Counted from the first letter of the stretch, positions 25,520 through 34,798 are shown. The stretch: 64,000 nucleotides of DNA from Streptomyces sp. NBC_00654 (GCF_026341775.1 NZ_JAPEOB010000003.1:248001-312000); one strand, 5' to 3'. Numbers and translations: made by a program. Notes: generated from the letters alone by a model not told the origin.

Positions 25520-26869
25520 ATGAACGGCACCGTCACCATCGTTGGATCAGGACCCACAGGACTGCTGCTCGCCGGCGACCTCGCCGCCGCGGGCGTGCCC
25601 GTCACCGTCATCGAGAAGCGCCCCGCGGGCATCAGCAACCTGACCCGCGCCTTCGCCGTGCACGCCCGCACCATGGAACAGCTCGACGCGAGGGGCCTCG
25701 CCGACGAGCTCGTCACGACCGGGCGCAAGGTCACCGAACTACGGTTCTTCGGCTCGCTCGCCCTCGACCTCTCCAGGCTCCGCACCCGTTTCCCGTACCT
25801 GCTGGCCACACCGCAGTTCGAGGTGGAGAAGCTCCTGCTGCGCCGCGCGGTCGAGCACGGGGTCACCTTCCGGCACGGGGCGCGGGTCACCGGAGTCTCG
25901 CAGGACGACGAGGGCGTCACCGTCGAGTTCGCCGGTCAGGACGGAACCGCCGAAACCCTTCGCTCCGCCTACGTGGTGGGCGCGGACGGCATCCACAGCG
26001 CCGTCCGGGAGGCGATCGGGCTGCCCTTCCCCGGTCACTCCGTGATCAAGTCGATCGTGCTCGCCGACGTCAGGCTGACCGAGGAGCCGGCCCGCGCGGT
26101 GGCGGTCAGCGGTTCGGGGCAGGCCGTCGCCTTCGCCGCCCCGTTCGGCGACGGCTACTGGCGCGTGGGCGGCTGGCTCCGTGCCCACGCCGACGCCGCC
26201 GAGGACGAGCCCGTCGACCTGGCCGAGGTGCGCGCCGTCGTCGAGCAGGTCTTCGGCACCGACTTCGGTATGCACGACGTCCGTTGGACGTCCCGGTTCC
26301 ACAGCGACGAGCGACAGGTCCCCCGGTACCGGGTCGGCCGCGTGCTGCTCGCGGGGGACGCCGCGCACACCCACTCGCCCGTGGGCGGCCAGGGCATGAA
26401 CACCGGCCTCCAGGACGCCGCCAACCTGGGCTGGAAGCTCGCCGCCGTCATCAACGGCCAGGAAGCGGATGGGCTGTTGGACACCTATCACGCGGAGCGG
26501 CACCCGATCGGCCGGGACGTGATCCGCAGCAGCGGCGGCATGCTGCGCTTCGCGATGGCGCACACCCCCGCCTGGCGCGCGCTGCGTACCGTCGCCGCCC
26601 TCACCGTCGGCCGGCTGCCCGCCGCCGCCACCCGGCGCCTGCTCGGGAGGCTGAGCGGGATCGGCTACGCGTACGGACCGGGAGTCAGGCGGGTCCCCGA
26701 CATCCGGCTCCAGGAGGGACGGATGTACGAGGCCCTGCGCGCCGGGAAGTTCGTACGGGTCCTGCCGCGCGGGCGGACGGAACCGGGTGACGAGCGCACG
26801 GCCGTCGTCCACTGGGCGAGCGACCGGAGGGACACGCTCCTGGTCCGCCCGGACGGCTACACGGCCTGA
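25520..26869 (+). CDS. FAD-dependent aromatic monooxygenase (PheA/TetX-like)
   Basis: 449 residues. FAD fold motif VGSGPTGLLLAGDLAAAG at the N-terminus, the central DG motif VVGADGIHSAVRE, and the second FAD motif VLLAGDAAHTHSPVGGQGMN. These define group A flavoprotein hydroxylases acting on aromatic substrates, including rifampicin/tetracycline-inactivating enzymes and polyketide hydroxylases. GGGAGG precedes the ATG. The C-terminal thioredoxin-like part is short (SDRRDTLLVRPDGYTA). The divergent TetR suggests induction by the substrate, so a detoxifying role is plausible; the actual substrate cannot be told. Confidence 0.88.
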   Translation: MNGTVTIVGSGPTGLLLAGDLAAAGVPVTVIEKRPAGISNLTRAFAVHARTMEQLDARGLADELVTTGRKVTELRFFGSLALDLSRLRTRFPYLLATPQFEVEKLLLRRAVEHGVTFRHGARVTGVSQDDEGVTVEFAGQDGTAETLRSAYVVGADGIHSAVREAIGLPFPGHSVIKSIVLADVRLTEEPARAVAVSGSGQAVAFAAPFGDGYWRVGGWLRAHADAAEDEPVDLAEVRAVVEQVFGTDFGMHDVRWTSRFHSDERQVPRYRVGRVLLAGDAAHTHSPVGGQGMNTGLQDAANLGWKLAAVINGQEADGLLDTYHAERHPIGRDVIRSSGGMLRFAMAHTPAWRALRTVAALTVGRLPAAATRRLLGRLSGIGYAYGPGVRRVPDIRLQEGRMYEALRAGKFVRVLPRGRTEPGDERTAVVHWASDRRDTLLVRPDGYTA

Positions 26870-26941
26870 GCCGTCCGGGGTGCTCACCGACGTTCAGCCG
26901 CGGAGCACCCCGGACGGCCGCAGCTCGGTGGGCGCCACAGC

Positions 26942-27034
26942 CGCGGCTCAGTGGCGGCTCAGGTGCGGCTCAGGTGCGGCTCAGCGGCGGCTCAGCGGTG
27001 GCTCAGTGGTTGGCGGCTCCTCAGCCGCGGCTCA
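26942..27034. repeat. Degenerate 10-bp tandem repeat (gtgcggctca)
   Basis: About eight copies of a gcggctcag core spaced 10-11 bp, running from the gap after the monooxygenase into the 3' end of the convergent kinase gene. Confidence 0.75.
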
Positions 27035-28127
27035 GGCGCTCCACGGCTCCCGTCAGCCCCTGCCACGCCTGCTCCGCGTCCTCCGTCGCCGCGTGCGGTG
27101 CGCGGAACACGTCGAGGCAGGCGGCCACATCGTCGAAGTCCCAGCGGAGCGCGTAGTGGGCGAGCAGTTCCCGGTCCGGGTGATGGCCGGTCAGCTCCTC
27201 GTAGCGGGCGAGGTCGTCAGGGTCCGGGGCACAGAGCCAGAGATCCCGTTCGGGCACCGCAAGGGCGACGGTGTCCCAGTCGAGCAGCAGGGTCCGGCCG
27301 CCCGGGTCCATGACGTTCCCGGGGTGCGGTTCGCCATGCGTCACGACCGTGGCGGGCGCCCGCCTGATCAGCCGCTCGGTCCGCTCGTCGAACTCGGCGA
27401 GCCGCTGCCGGAGCCGGAGCCGCACGGCACTGTCCGCCAGGAGCGCGCGGCAGCGTTCGGCGTACGGGCCGTGCTCCGGCGTGAAGGCGTCGTGAGGCGC
27501 GCGGAGCGCCGCGTCCAGCGGGGCGCGATCCGGAAGTCCCGGCCGGTGTACGGGCGTTGCGTCCGGCGGCGGCGTACGGTGCAGTGCCGCCAGCCGTTCC
27601 ACAAGCGTGCGGCGGCGCTCCGGTGGCAGCACCTGCCCGAAGTGTCCTGCGGGCAGGTCCAGATGAGGGAAGACGCTCACCGCGTACCTGTCCCCGAGCC
27701 GGCGCACGGTCTCCCCCGCACCTGCCCCCGCACCTGCTTCCGACCCCGGCCCCGCGCCCATCCCTGCCTCCGCGCCCGACGCTGTTCCCGGCCCTGTCCC
27801 CGGCCCTGTTCCCGCTCCCGTCCCGGCCCCGGACGTCCGAAGCGGCGCGACGACGAAGTCCAGGCCCGCCTCCGCGCTCAGGGAGGCGGCCGTGTCCATC
27901 GCGCGCCGCAGCCCTTCCCAGGCCGCTTCCACGCCCTCGCCGCAGTACGGCTTGTGCGCCAGGTCCGCCACCGTCACGAACCAGCGCCGCCCGTCGGCGT
28001 CGAGCGCGGTCCAGTGGTGATCGCCGAACCCGACAGGCGTGTAGGTGAGCGACGCGGGGGCCACGGCCCAGGCGGCGAGGGTGTCCGCGAGGGCGGAGAC
28101 GTCGAGATCGGTGGGCTGATCCTTCAT
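27021..28127 (-). CDS. Aminoglycoside-phosphotransferase-like kinase
   Basis: 368 residues. The catalytic core is clear: VVTHGEPHPGN (H264 region, Brenner motif) and LLLDWDT (D283, metal binding), followed by ERDLWLC. The N-lobe is interrupted by a 40-residue Gly/Ala/Thr/Pro-rich stretch (about 99-139) that looks like an expanded low-complexity loop. The ATG was chosen over a GTG 9 nt upstream. APH-fold enzymes phosphorylate antibiotics or small metabolites; the substrate here is unknown. It stands alone. Confidence 0.85.
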   Translation of the reverse strand: MKDQPTDLDVSALADTLAAWAVAPASLTYTPVGFGDHHWTALDADGRRWFVTVADLAHKPYCGEGVEAAWEGLRRAMDTAASLSAEAGLDFVVAPLRTSGAGTGAGTGPGTGPGTASGAEAGMGAGPGSEAGAGAGAGETVRRLGDRYAVSVFPHLDLPAGHFGQVLPPERRRTLVERLAALHRTPPPDATPVHRPGLPDRAPLDAALRAPHDAFTPEHGPYAERCRALLADSAVRLRLRQRLAEFDERTERLIRRAPATVVTHGEPHPGNVMDPGGRTLLLDWDTVALAVPERDLWLCAPDPDDLARYEELTGHHPDRELLAHYALRWDFDDVAACLDVFRAPHAATEDAEQAWQGLTGAVERLSRG

Positions 28128-28194
28128 ACCGGTCACCCTAACGAAGCCGCCGGACGGCCTGTTTCCGGTCCTCGCCCGTCACCGTCCTCGCCCG

Positions 28195-28791
28195 TCAACC
28201 GGCCGTGCCCGTGACCAGGGTCTGGAGCGCCGGAGCGTACAGGTCCGCCAGGTGTTCGGCGGTGGCCGTGGAACCCGCGCCCTCACGGTGGAGGCTGAGC
28301 GTGGCGCCCAGGCCGAGGAGATGGCCCGCGATCAGTTCGGCGCGCAGGGTGCGTTCGCGACCGGGGAGTCGGGCGGCGAGGTGCTGGGTGATCTGTTCGT
28401 GGAAGCGGTCGCGCAGAAGGGAGCGCTCGTCGGTGTTGCCGAGGGAGAAGACGACCCGGAGCAGCGGGTCCCGCTGCCGCTCCCGCCGGTGGCGTACGAG
28501 CGCGAGCACCATATGGCGGCCGAGCCCCTCCAGCGGGGCGTCGAACAGCTCCTCGGCGGCGGGCCCGAAGTCGGCCACCGTGTTGAAGAGGTCTTCCTTC
28601 CGCCCGAAGTGCTTGACCACCAGGGACGGGCTGACCCCGGCATCGGCCGCGACCGCCCTGATGGTCACCTCCGCGTACGGGCGCTGGGTGAACGCCCGCC
28701 GCGCGGCCCGCAGGATCGCGTCCTTGCCCGTGCCGGAATCGGAGCCGGGAGCCCCCGCCCGTGTGTCCTCCGTGGACCGGCCGCCGGTCAT
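28195..28791 (-). CDS. TetR-family regulator
   Basis: 198 residues. HTH at about 23-70 (KDAILRAARRAFTQRPYAEV; AADAGVSPSLVVKHFGRKEDL), then a typical C-terminal ligand domain. Its ATG overlaps the stop of the upstream MFS gene (ATGA), so the two are one operon. The likely operator is the 45-bp palindrome upstream of the MFS gene. It probably represses the exporter until a substrate binds. Confidence 0.9.
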   Translation of the reverse strand: MTGGRSTEDTRAGAPGSDSGTGKDAILRAARRAFTQRPYAEVTIRAVAADAGVSPSLVVKHFGRKEDLFNTVADFGPAAEELFDAPLEGLGRHMVLALVRHRRERQRDPLLRVVFSLGNTDERSLLRDRFHEQITQHLAARLPGRERTLRAELIAGHLLGLGATLSLHREGAGSTATAEHLADLYAPALQTLVTGTAG

Positions 28792-30269
28792 GCGCCCTCC
28801 TGGATCGGGATCGTCCGCGCACCGGCCTTCCGGTTCTCGCGGGTCGTTCCGACCGTACCCGTCTTCCCCCGGCCGCCCGGCCCCGGCAGGCAGAGCGTGA
28901 CGGCGAGGGCGAGCAGGGAGGCGCCCGCCGCGATGAGGAAGACCAGCTGGTACGCCTGGAGCGTGGGTGCCGTGGCGCCGCCCACCTCGAAGGTGAGGCC
29001 GGCGAGGACGGCGGCGACCGTCGCACTGCAGAACGCCTGCCCGATCGACCTCATCAGCGTGTTCAGACCGTTGGCCGCCCCCGTCTCGCTCACCGGGACC
29101 CCGCGCATCACCAGCGCGGGCAGCGCCGAGTACGCGATGGCGGTGCCCGAGGCGACGACCGTCGCGCCCGCGATGATGAGCCACAGACTGTGGCTCGTGA
29201 AGTACCGCACCCCGTATCCGACGGTCATGATCGCGGCGGCCAGCAGCAGGCTGACCTTGGGTCCGTACGCGGCGGAGATCCGCGCCGACACGGGCGACAG
29301 CGCCACCATCGCCAGGCCCCCGGGCAGCAGGCACAGCCCGCTGACGACGAGCGAGGCGCCGAGCCCGTACCCCGTCGCCTTCGGCTCCTGCACCATCTGC
29401 GCCGTGACCAGGGAGTTGGCGTAGAACGCGAAGCCGATGAGCAGCGCCGCGACGTTGGTGAGCAGGACGGCCGGGCGGGCCGAGACCCGCAGGTCGACCA
29501 TCGGGTTGCCGACGCGGAGCTCGTACGCCCCCCAGAACAGGCCGACGACCACGGCGGTGGCCAGCAGCCCGGTCGTACGCGCCGAGGTCCACCCCCAGTC
29601 CGCCCCCTGGGTGACCGCGAGCAGCAGGCTGACCAGGGCCGCCGACAGTCCGAGCGCCCCCACGGCGTCGAACCGGCCGCGGGAGCGGAGCGGTGATTCC
29701 GGTACGAGCCGGAGCACCAGCACGATGTCGATGACGCCGATGACGCCCGAGACCCAGAACATGGTGTGCCAGTCGAAGTTCTCCATGACGAGCGCCGCGA
29801 CCGGCAGGCCCACGGCCGCGCCGATGCCGAGCGTCGAACTCATCAGCGCGACGGCGGACAGCACGCGCTCCGGAGGCAGTTCGTCCCGCAGGATGCTGAT
29901 GCCCAGCGGGACGACGGCGAGCGCCGCGCCCTGCAGCGCCCGGCCGGTGATCAGTACGCCGATGTGCGAGCTGACCGCGCACAGCACCGAGCCGAGGACC
30001 AGCACCCCGAGCGAGGCCACCAGCACGCGCCGCTTGCCGTACATGTCACCGACCCGGCCGAGCACCGGCGTGAACACCGCACCCGTCAGCAGTGTCACGG
30101 TGACCAGCCAGCTCGCGGCGGCGGGCGTGGCACCGGTGAGCTCCGGAATGTGCGGGAGGAGCGGGACGACGATCGTCTGCATGACCGCGACGACGACCCC
30201 GCAGAAGGCCAGGACGCCCACGGCGAAGCGGGGGTGGGGGGCGGCTGTTGCTGGTGGGTCCGCGGGCAT
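28788..30269 (-). CDS. MFS drug exporter, EmrB/QacA (DHA2) type
   Basis: 493 residues, about 14 membrane helices. DHA2 signatures: GVVVAVMQTIVVPLLPHI, then ASWLVTVTLLTGAVFTPVLGRVGD (motif A), GRALQGAALAVVPLG and motif C GIGAAVGLPVAAL. The ATG at 30269 opens a normal-length protein; longer open extensions run through a non-coding repeat. It is followed by a coupled TetR gene. It would export drugs or natural products in exchange for protons. Confidence 0.9.
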   Translation of the reverse strand: MPADPPATAAPHPRFAVGVLAFCGVVVAVMQTIVVPLLPHIPELTGATPAAASWLVTVTLLTGAVFTPVLGRVGDMYGKRRVLVASLGVLVLGSVLCAVSSHIGVLITGRALQGAALAVVPLGISILRDELPPERVLSAVALMSSTLGIGAAVGLPVAALVMENFDWHTMFWVSGVIGVIDIVLVLRLVPESPLRSRGRFDAVGALGLSAALVSLLLAVTQGADWGWTSARTTGLLATAVVVGLFWGAYELRVGNPMVDLRVSARPAVLLTNVAALLIGFAFYANSLVTAQMVQEPKATGYGLGASLVVSGLCLLPGGLAMVALSPVSARISAAYGPKVSLLLAAAIMTVGYGVRYFTSHSLWLIIAGATVVASGTAIAYSALPALVMRGVPVSETGAANGLNTLMRSIGQAFCSATVAAVLAGLTFEVGGATAPTLQAYQLVFLIAAGASLLALAVTLCLPGPGGRGKTGTVGTTRENRKAGARTIPIQEGA

Positions 30270-30312
30270 GCGATCTCCGTACGGCGTCCGGCGGGGAGGG
30301 TCGGGGGTGCTT

Positions 30313-30377
30313 CCGGTCTGGGCCGGTCTGGGCCGGTCTGGGCCGGTCTGGGCCGGGCCGGTCTGGGCCGGGCCGGT
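30313..30377. repeat. 10-bp tandem repeat ccggtctggg
   Basis: Four perfect head-to-tail copies followed by two further copies separated by a 5-base slip (ccggg). It is in the leader region of the MFS gene. Confidence 0.88.
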
Positions 30378-30472
30378 CAAGGTCTGAGGCGGTTCGGACT
30401 GGGCCTGTTCGGTCCGCGCTGGGCTGGGCTGGTTCGGTTGGGGCTGGAGAGGGCAGAGGTGCGCGAGCGAGA

Positions 30473-30517
30473 GGGGTGCACAAGCGTTCACCTCCAGGGT
30501 AAACGCTTGTGCACCCC
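30473..30517. promoter_or_regulatory. 45-bp palindrome, probable TetR operator
   Basis: Two 21-base arms with only two mismatches around a 3-base centre; the core arm is GTGCACAAGCGTT. It lies between the divergent MFS-tetR operon and the small membrane protein gene. The length and symmetry fit a site for two TetR dimers. An alternative is a transcription-terminating hairpin, but its place between divergent genes argues for an operator. Confidence 0.7.
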
Positions 30518-30620
30518 CTGCGCACGGGTTGTGTCCGAGGCAGCGCGTTAGCCTCGGTGGCGAGACCTGACGACGGCCTCGGTGGCGAGAGTCGAGAAGA
30601 CGAGAGCGAAGGTGGCGGCA

Positions 30621-30923
30621 ATGGCGAAGGTTCCGGCAGCGGCAGTGGCGGCGAGCGGACTCGTCGGGGGTTACGGCGTCGCCCGCTGGACCAAGAAGCG
30701 CCCGCTGGGCGGGGTCGCCCTCGCCGCCGCCGGGTCGCTCGCCGCGTACGAGTGGAACCGGCAGGCGGGACCGCGTGCGGCCGCCGGGCTGACCGTCGCC
30801 TACGTCGCCGCGTTCGCCGGATCGCACCCGCTCGCCAAGAAGGTCGGCGCCTGGCCCGCCGTGTTCGCCGTCGCGGGCGGCGTGGCCGCCGCGTCGTGGG
30901 CGGTCACCCGCCGCGCCGCCTGA
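30621..30923 (+). CDS. Small membrane protein, function unknown
   Basis: 100 residues, almost entirely hydrophobic Ala/Gly/Val helices (AAAVAASGLVGGYGVARW; GGVALAAAGSLAAYEW; AAGLTVAYVAAFAGSH; AVFAVAGGVAAASWAV), so probably four short membrane spans. AAGGTGG precedes the ATG; 13 more upstream codons are open but less likely. It ends before a perfect hairpin. I do not recognise a named family. Confidence 0.75.
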   Translation: MAKVPAAAVAASGLVGGYGVARWTKKRPLGGVALAAAGSLAAYEWNRQAGPRAAAGLTVAYVAAFAGSHPLAKKVGAWPAVFAVAGGVAAASWAVTRRAA

Positions 30924-30966
30924 CGAAGAGCCGCCGGACGAGGAACCGCCGAAACGGAGCGGCCGC

Positions 30967-31015
30967 GGACATGAGTGGGCCGGGCGCAGAACGCGCGCCC
31001 GGCCCACTCATGTCC
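30967..31015. terminator. Bidirectional terminator, perfect 21-bp arms
   Basis: Arms 30967-30987 and 30995-31015 are exact reverse complements with a 7-base loop, placed between convergent genes. Confidence 0.85.
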
Positions 31016-31151
31016 GCCCCGCGTGTCCGCGCGGCCCTGCTCGTCCTCCGCCTTGCTCGTCCTCCGCCTTGCTCGTCTCCGCGCCGCTCATCTCCGCCCC
31101 GCGCCGGCCCCGGCCCGCGTCCGCGCGGACACGCCCCTACGCCCCGATCGC

Positions 31152-32705
31152 CTACGCCCCCACCGCGCGCGACACCGAATAGATCACCAGCCCCGCCAGC
31201 GCGCCGACCACCGTGCCGTTGATCCGGATGAACTGGAGGTCACGGCCGATGTGCGCCTCGATCTTCTTCGAGGTCTGGTCCGCGTCCCAGCCCGCCACCG
31301 TGTCGCTGATCAGTGAGGTGATCTCCGCGCGGTACGTCGTGACGACGTACGCCGCCGCGTCCTCCAGCCAGCCGTCCACCTTGGCCTGGAGGCGCTCGTC
31401 CGTCGCCAGCCGGGCGCCCAGCGACATCAGCGAGGCACGGGCCCGCAGCCGCAGCTCGCTCTGCTCGTCCTCCGCCGCCGCGATGATCATCGTGCGGACG
31501 GAGGACCAGGCCGACGCGATGACGTCCTGGACCTCACGACGGCCCAGGATCTCCGACTTCAGCCGCTCCACCCGGGCCCGGGTGTCGGAGTCGGACTGGA
31601 GGTCGGCCGCGAAGTCCGTCAGGAACGTGTCGATCGAGCCGCGCGCCGGATGGCCGGGCATGTCCCGCATCTCCGTGACGAAGCGCAGCAGTTCCTTGTA
31701 GACCCGCTCGCCCACCCGCTTGTCCACGAACCGGGGTGTCCACCCCGGGGCACCGCCCTGCACCGCGTCCATCACCGAGTCGCCGTGCTCGACCAGCCAG
31801 TCGTGCGCCCGCGCGCAGACGAGGTCCACGACCCTGCGGTGGCCGCCGTCCGAGACGACCTTCTCCAGCATCTTGCCGAGTCCGGGGCCGACCTCCGCCG
31901 CGTCCGCCCGCCGGGTGATCGCCTCGCCGACCACCGCCTGGACGTCGGAGTCCCGCAGGACGGTCAGGGCCCCGCGCAGCGCGGTCGCCAGTTCGGCGGT
32001 GACACGGTCCGCGTGCTCCGGCTCCGCCAGCCAGGCGCCGAGCCGCCGGCCGACTCCGAGAGCGTGAATTCGGTCACGAACGACCCCCGGGGAGAGAAAG
32101 TTTTCCCCGACGAAGGAACCAAGTGACGCTCCGAGCTGATCCTTCTTGGTGGGGATGATGGCGGTGTGGGGGATGGGCAGGCCGAGCGGGCGCCGGAAGA
32201 GCGCCGTGACGGCGAACCAGTCCGCCAGCGCGCCCACCATTCCCGCCTCGGCAGCCGCCGCGACGTAGCCCGGCCAGCCGCCCACCCCCGCGTTCTTCGC
32301 CCATGTGGCGAGGACGTACACGAGCGCGACGAGCAGAAGGAGGCCGGTCGCTGTGGTCTTCATACGGCGTACTCCGCGCCGCTTCTCCTCGTCGGCGGCG
32401 GTGTACGCGAACGAGGCGAGCGGCGTGGACGCCCGGCGCCCGGACCCCGGCGCACCGCCCGGACCGTCCCCGGACGCACCGCCGGACGCGGTGCCCGGCC
32501 CGCCGTGCCCGCCCGAACCGCCGTGCCCGCCCGGCCCGGACGAACCGCCCTGCCCGGTCGGGGGCGCCGGTTCCGACGGGTCCTCCGAGGCACCCGGGCC
32601 CTGTGGACCCTCCACTGACTTCTGCACCGCGTCCTGCTCTCCGGCTCCGGCCCGTTCCATCCGCTCCACCCGTCCGCGTACGCATCTCCCCCGTGCCGTA
32701 CGCAT
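31152..32705 (-). CDS. DUF445 membrane-associated protein
   Basis: 517 residues. After a Gly/Pro/Ser-rich N-terminal extension (about 35-95) there is a membrane helix (TGLLLLVALVYVLATW). Next comes the DUF445 signature GMVGALADWFAVTALFRRPLGLPIPHTAIIPTKK; the C-terminus ends in another hydrophobic helix (VVGALAGLVIYSVSRAV). DUF445/YheB proteins are membrane-attached helical proteins of unclear function. The ATG with GGTAAGGAC upstream was taken; a second ATG 45 nt inside is possible. It diverges from a secreted hydrolase gene. Confidence 0.85.
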   Translation of the reverse strand: MRTARGRCVRGRVERMERAGAGEQDAVQKSVEGPQGPGASEDPSEPAPPTGQGGSSGPGGHGGSGGHGGPGTASGGASGDGPGGAPGSGRRASTPLASFAYTAADEEKRRGVRRMKTTATGLLLLVALVYVLATWAKNAGVGGWPGYVAAAAEAGMVGALADWFAVTALFRRPLGLPIPHTAIIPTKKDQLGASLGSFVGENFLSPGVVRDRIHALGVGRRLGAWLAEPEHADRVTAELATALRGALTVLRDSDVQAVVGEAITRRADAAEVGPGLGKMLEKVVSDGGHRRVVDLVCARAHDWLVEHGDSVMDAVQGGAPGWTPRFVDKRVGERVYKELLRFVTEMRDMPGHPARGSIDTFLTDFAADLQSDSDTRARVERLKSEILGRREVQDVIASAWSSVRTMIIAAAEDEQSELRLRARASLMSLGARLATDERLQAKVDGWLEDAAAYVVTTYRAEITSLISDTVAGWDADQTSKKIEAHIGRDLQFIRINGTVVGALAGLVIYSVSRAVGA

Positions 32706-32802
32706 TGTCCTTACCTCACCTACTCCCGGGCCGCACGTCGAGTTCCCCGCGGCCTGTCGCATCATGGGACCAGCCCGATCAGCACAAGGAGACACACCGC
32801 AC

Positions 32803-34047
32803 ATGCCCAGGCGCCAGGGGTATGCCCTGCTCACCGCCCTTGTCGCGGGCACCGCCGCACTCGCCGCCGCCGCGGCGTTCGGTACGACACTGTTCTCCGG
32901 CCCCCGCCCGGCACCGCTCACCGGCGCCGAGACGCACGCGGCGGCACGCAACCCCGCCGCCCCGGCCAACTCCACCGGCACCTGGGTCGCCACCTGGACC
33001 GGAGCCGCCGTCAGCGCCGAACCGGGCACCGGGCATGGCTTCCCCGGGCGCACCATCCGTAACACCGTGCACACCAGCGTCGGTGGTGACGCCGCACGCA
33101 TCACCCTCTCCAACCTCTTCGGCGCGGCCCCCCTCGTCGTCGACCAGGCCACGGTCAACACCCGCCCGGTCACCTTCAAGGGCGCCCCCACCGTCACCAT
33201 CGCCGCGGGCGGACAGGTCATCAGCGACCCGGTCGTGGTGCCCGTCACCCCGGACGCCGACCTGCTGGTCACCCTGCGCACCCCGCACGGGGGCGGGCCC
33301 GTCACGTTCCATCCGAACGCGCACCAGACGTCCTACCTGGCCGACGAACACGGCACCTGGAGCACCACCCGGTGGCGCTACCTCACCGCCGTCGACGTCC
33401 GCAACGAGTCCGCCGCCGGCGCGGTCGTCGTGCTCGGTGACTCGCTCACCGCGGGCAGCGGCTCCACCACCGACGCCAACGCCCGCTGGACCGACGTCCT
33501 GAGCGACCGGCTGCGCGGCACGTACGGCGTCGCCAACCAGGGCATAGCGGGGAACCGGCTGCTGCGCGACGGACTCGCCCGGAGCGGCGGCCAGGGCGGG
33601 ACCGGCCGCTTCGAGCGGGACGTGCTGTCGGTGGCCGGGGCGAAGACCGTGTTCGTCGCGCTCGGCATCAACGACGTGCAGCAGGCCCCGCAGGAGACGG
33701 ACCCGCAGCGCGTCGTGGACGGCCTACGCGCCCTCACGGAGCGGGCGCACGCCCGCGGGCTACGGGTCGTCGGGGCGACGCTGACACCGTACGAGGGGTA
33801 CCGGACCTGGTCCCCCGCGCGCAACGCCGTACGGCTGGCCGTCAACGAACACATCAGGGCGGGCGGGGTCTTCGACGCGTACGTCGACTTCGACCGGGCG
33901 GTGCGGGACCCGTACGCGCCCAACCGCCTCCTGCCGTCGTTCGACTCCGGCGACCATCTGCACCTCAACGACGACGGCTACCGCACCCTGGGCCGTCACA
34001 TCGACCTCAAGGCCCTGGTAGGAACCCCGAGGTCCGACGCGTTCTGA
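32803..34047 (+). CDS. Secreted SGNH/GDSL-family hydrolase
   Basis: 414 residues. Signal peptide or anchor at 8-31 (ALLTALVAGTAALAAAAAF). SGNH blocks: VVLGDSLTAGSG (Ser nucleophile), ANQGIAGNRLL (Gly), VFVALGINDVQ (Asn) and SGDHLHLNDDGY (catalytic DxxH). The domain before the catalytic part (about 55-190) is a beta-rich region common to rhamnogalacturonan acetylesterase-like and lipase-like Streptomyces enzymes. AAGGAGA precedes the ATG. It acts as an extracellular esterase or lipase; the substrate is unknown. Confidence 0.9.
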   Translation: MPRRQGYALLTALVAGTAALAAAAAFGTTLFSGPRPAPLTGAETHAAARNPAAPANSTGTWVATWTGAAVSAEPGTGHGFPGRTIRNTVHTSVGGDAARITLSNLFGAAPLVVDQATVNTRPVTFKGAPTVTIAAGGQVISDPVVVPVTPDADLLVTLRTPHGGGPVTFHPNAHQTSYLADEHGTWSTTRWRYLTAVDVRNESAAGAVVVLGDSLTAGSGSTTDANARWTDVLSDRLRGTYGVANQGIAGNRLLRDGLARSGGQGGTGRFERDVLSVAGAKTVFVALGINDVQQAPQETDPQRVVDGLRALTERAHARGLRVVGATLTPYEGYRTWSPARNAVRLAVNEHIRAGGVFDAYVDFDRAVRDPYAPNRLLPSFDSGDHLHLNDDGYRTLGRHIDLKALVGTPRSDAF

Positions 34048-34051
34048 CGCA

Positions 34052-34080
34052 CTGCCCCCCGCCGGAGCGGGGCGGGGGCG
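34052..34080. terminator. GC-rich terminator hairpin between convergent genes
   Basis: gccccccgcc / ggcgggggc arms just after the hydrolase stop and just before the stop of the convergent DUF1707 gene. Confidence 0.6.
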
Positions 34081-34081
34081 C

Positions 34082-34798
34082 TCAGCCCAGCTCCTTGCGG
34101 CCGCCCCCGTCCGCGCCCCGGTCCCGGTCCAGCTCCCGCTGCCGCGCCAGTTCCGCGTCCTTCAGCCGCTGCCGCTCCGCCTTCGTCCGCTTGCGCTCCA
34201 CACCGACGCCGCCCATCAGCGCGAACCCCGTGATCCGCACCCGCGGGGCGTCCGCATCCGGTTCGCCCCCCTCGTTCGAGCCCTCGCCGAAGCCGCCCAT
34301 GATGCCGATGCCCTTGACCTCGACGTTCAGCTCCGGCGGCGCCGTCACATGCAGTCCGCCCATGATCGTGAAGCAACGGATCACGACCTCGCGGTCCTCG
34401 AAGTTCGCCTCGCGCAGATCGATCTCGCCACCGCCCCACATCGCGAACGCGGTGAACTTCCGGCCCACCGTCCAGCGCCCCTTGCGGTTGAACCCGCCCC
34501 AGAACGCGAAGGCCCCGTTCGACGTCGCGGGACCCCCGACCCGGGACGGCCAGTTCCGCGACGTACCCGGCCGCGCGGACGAGGCCGCGCCGACGGGTGC
34601 CACGACGGTGCCCGGCGCCGGGAGATCCCGGACCAACGGCTCCAACTCCCCATGCGTACGGGCCTTGAAGGCCGCGTCGAGGCGCTGCTCGAACTCCTCC
34701 ATCTCCAGCCGTCCCTCGGCCACCGCCTCGCGCAGAGTCTCGGCGATGCGCTCACGTTCGGCGTCGGAGGCACGCATTTCCGGAAGTTCACTTGTCAT
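34082..34798 (-). CDS. DUF1707 protein with cell-wall-active-antibiotics-like C-terminus
   Basis: 238 residues. Residues 8-60 are DUF1707 (MRASDAERERIAETLREAVAEG; LEMEEFEQRLDAAFKARTHGEL). After a linker, the region FTAFAMWGGGEIDLREANFEDREVV...IMGGLHVTAP...IMGGFGEG matches the beta-repeat LiaF-like (DUF2154) domain, with three repeated 'MGG/WGG' turns. The C-terminal tail is highly charged (RKRTKAERQRLKDAELARQ). Such proteins are linked to envelope stress responses in actinomycetes. It is monocistronic. Confidence 0.88.
   Translation of the reverse strand: MTSELPEMRASDAERERIAETLREAVAEGRLEMEEFEQRLDAAFKARTHGELEPLVRDLPAPGTVVAPVGAASSARPGTSRNWPSRVGGPATSNGAFAFWGGFNRKGRWTVGRKFTAFAMWGGGEIDLREANFEDREVVIRCFTIMGGLHVTAPPELNVEVKGIGIMGGFGEGSNEGGEPDADAPRVRITGFALMGGVGVERKRTKAERQRLKDAELARQRELDRDRGADGGGRKELG

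Larger units (their letters stand above)
30270..30620. other. Intergenic region with repeats and a palindromic operator
   Basis: No gene is visible in these 351 bases between the divergent MFS and small membrane protein genes. They contain the 10-bp repeat at 30313-30377, more degenerate ggttcggnctggg copies to about 30450, and the 45-bp palindrome at 30473-30517. Confidence 0.7.
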
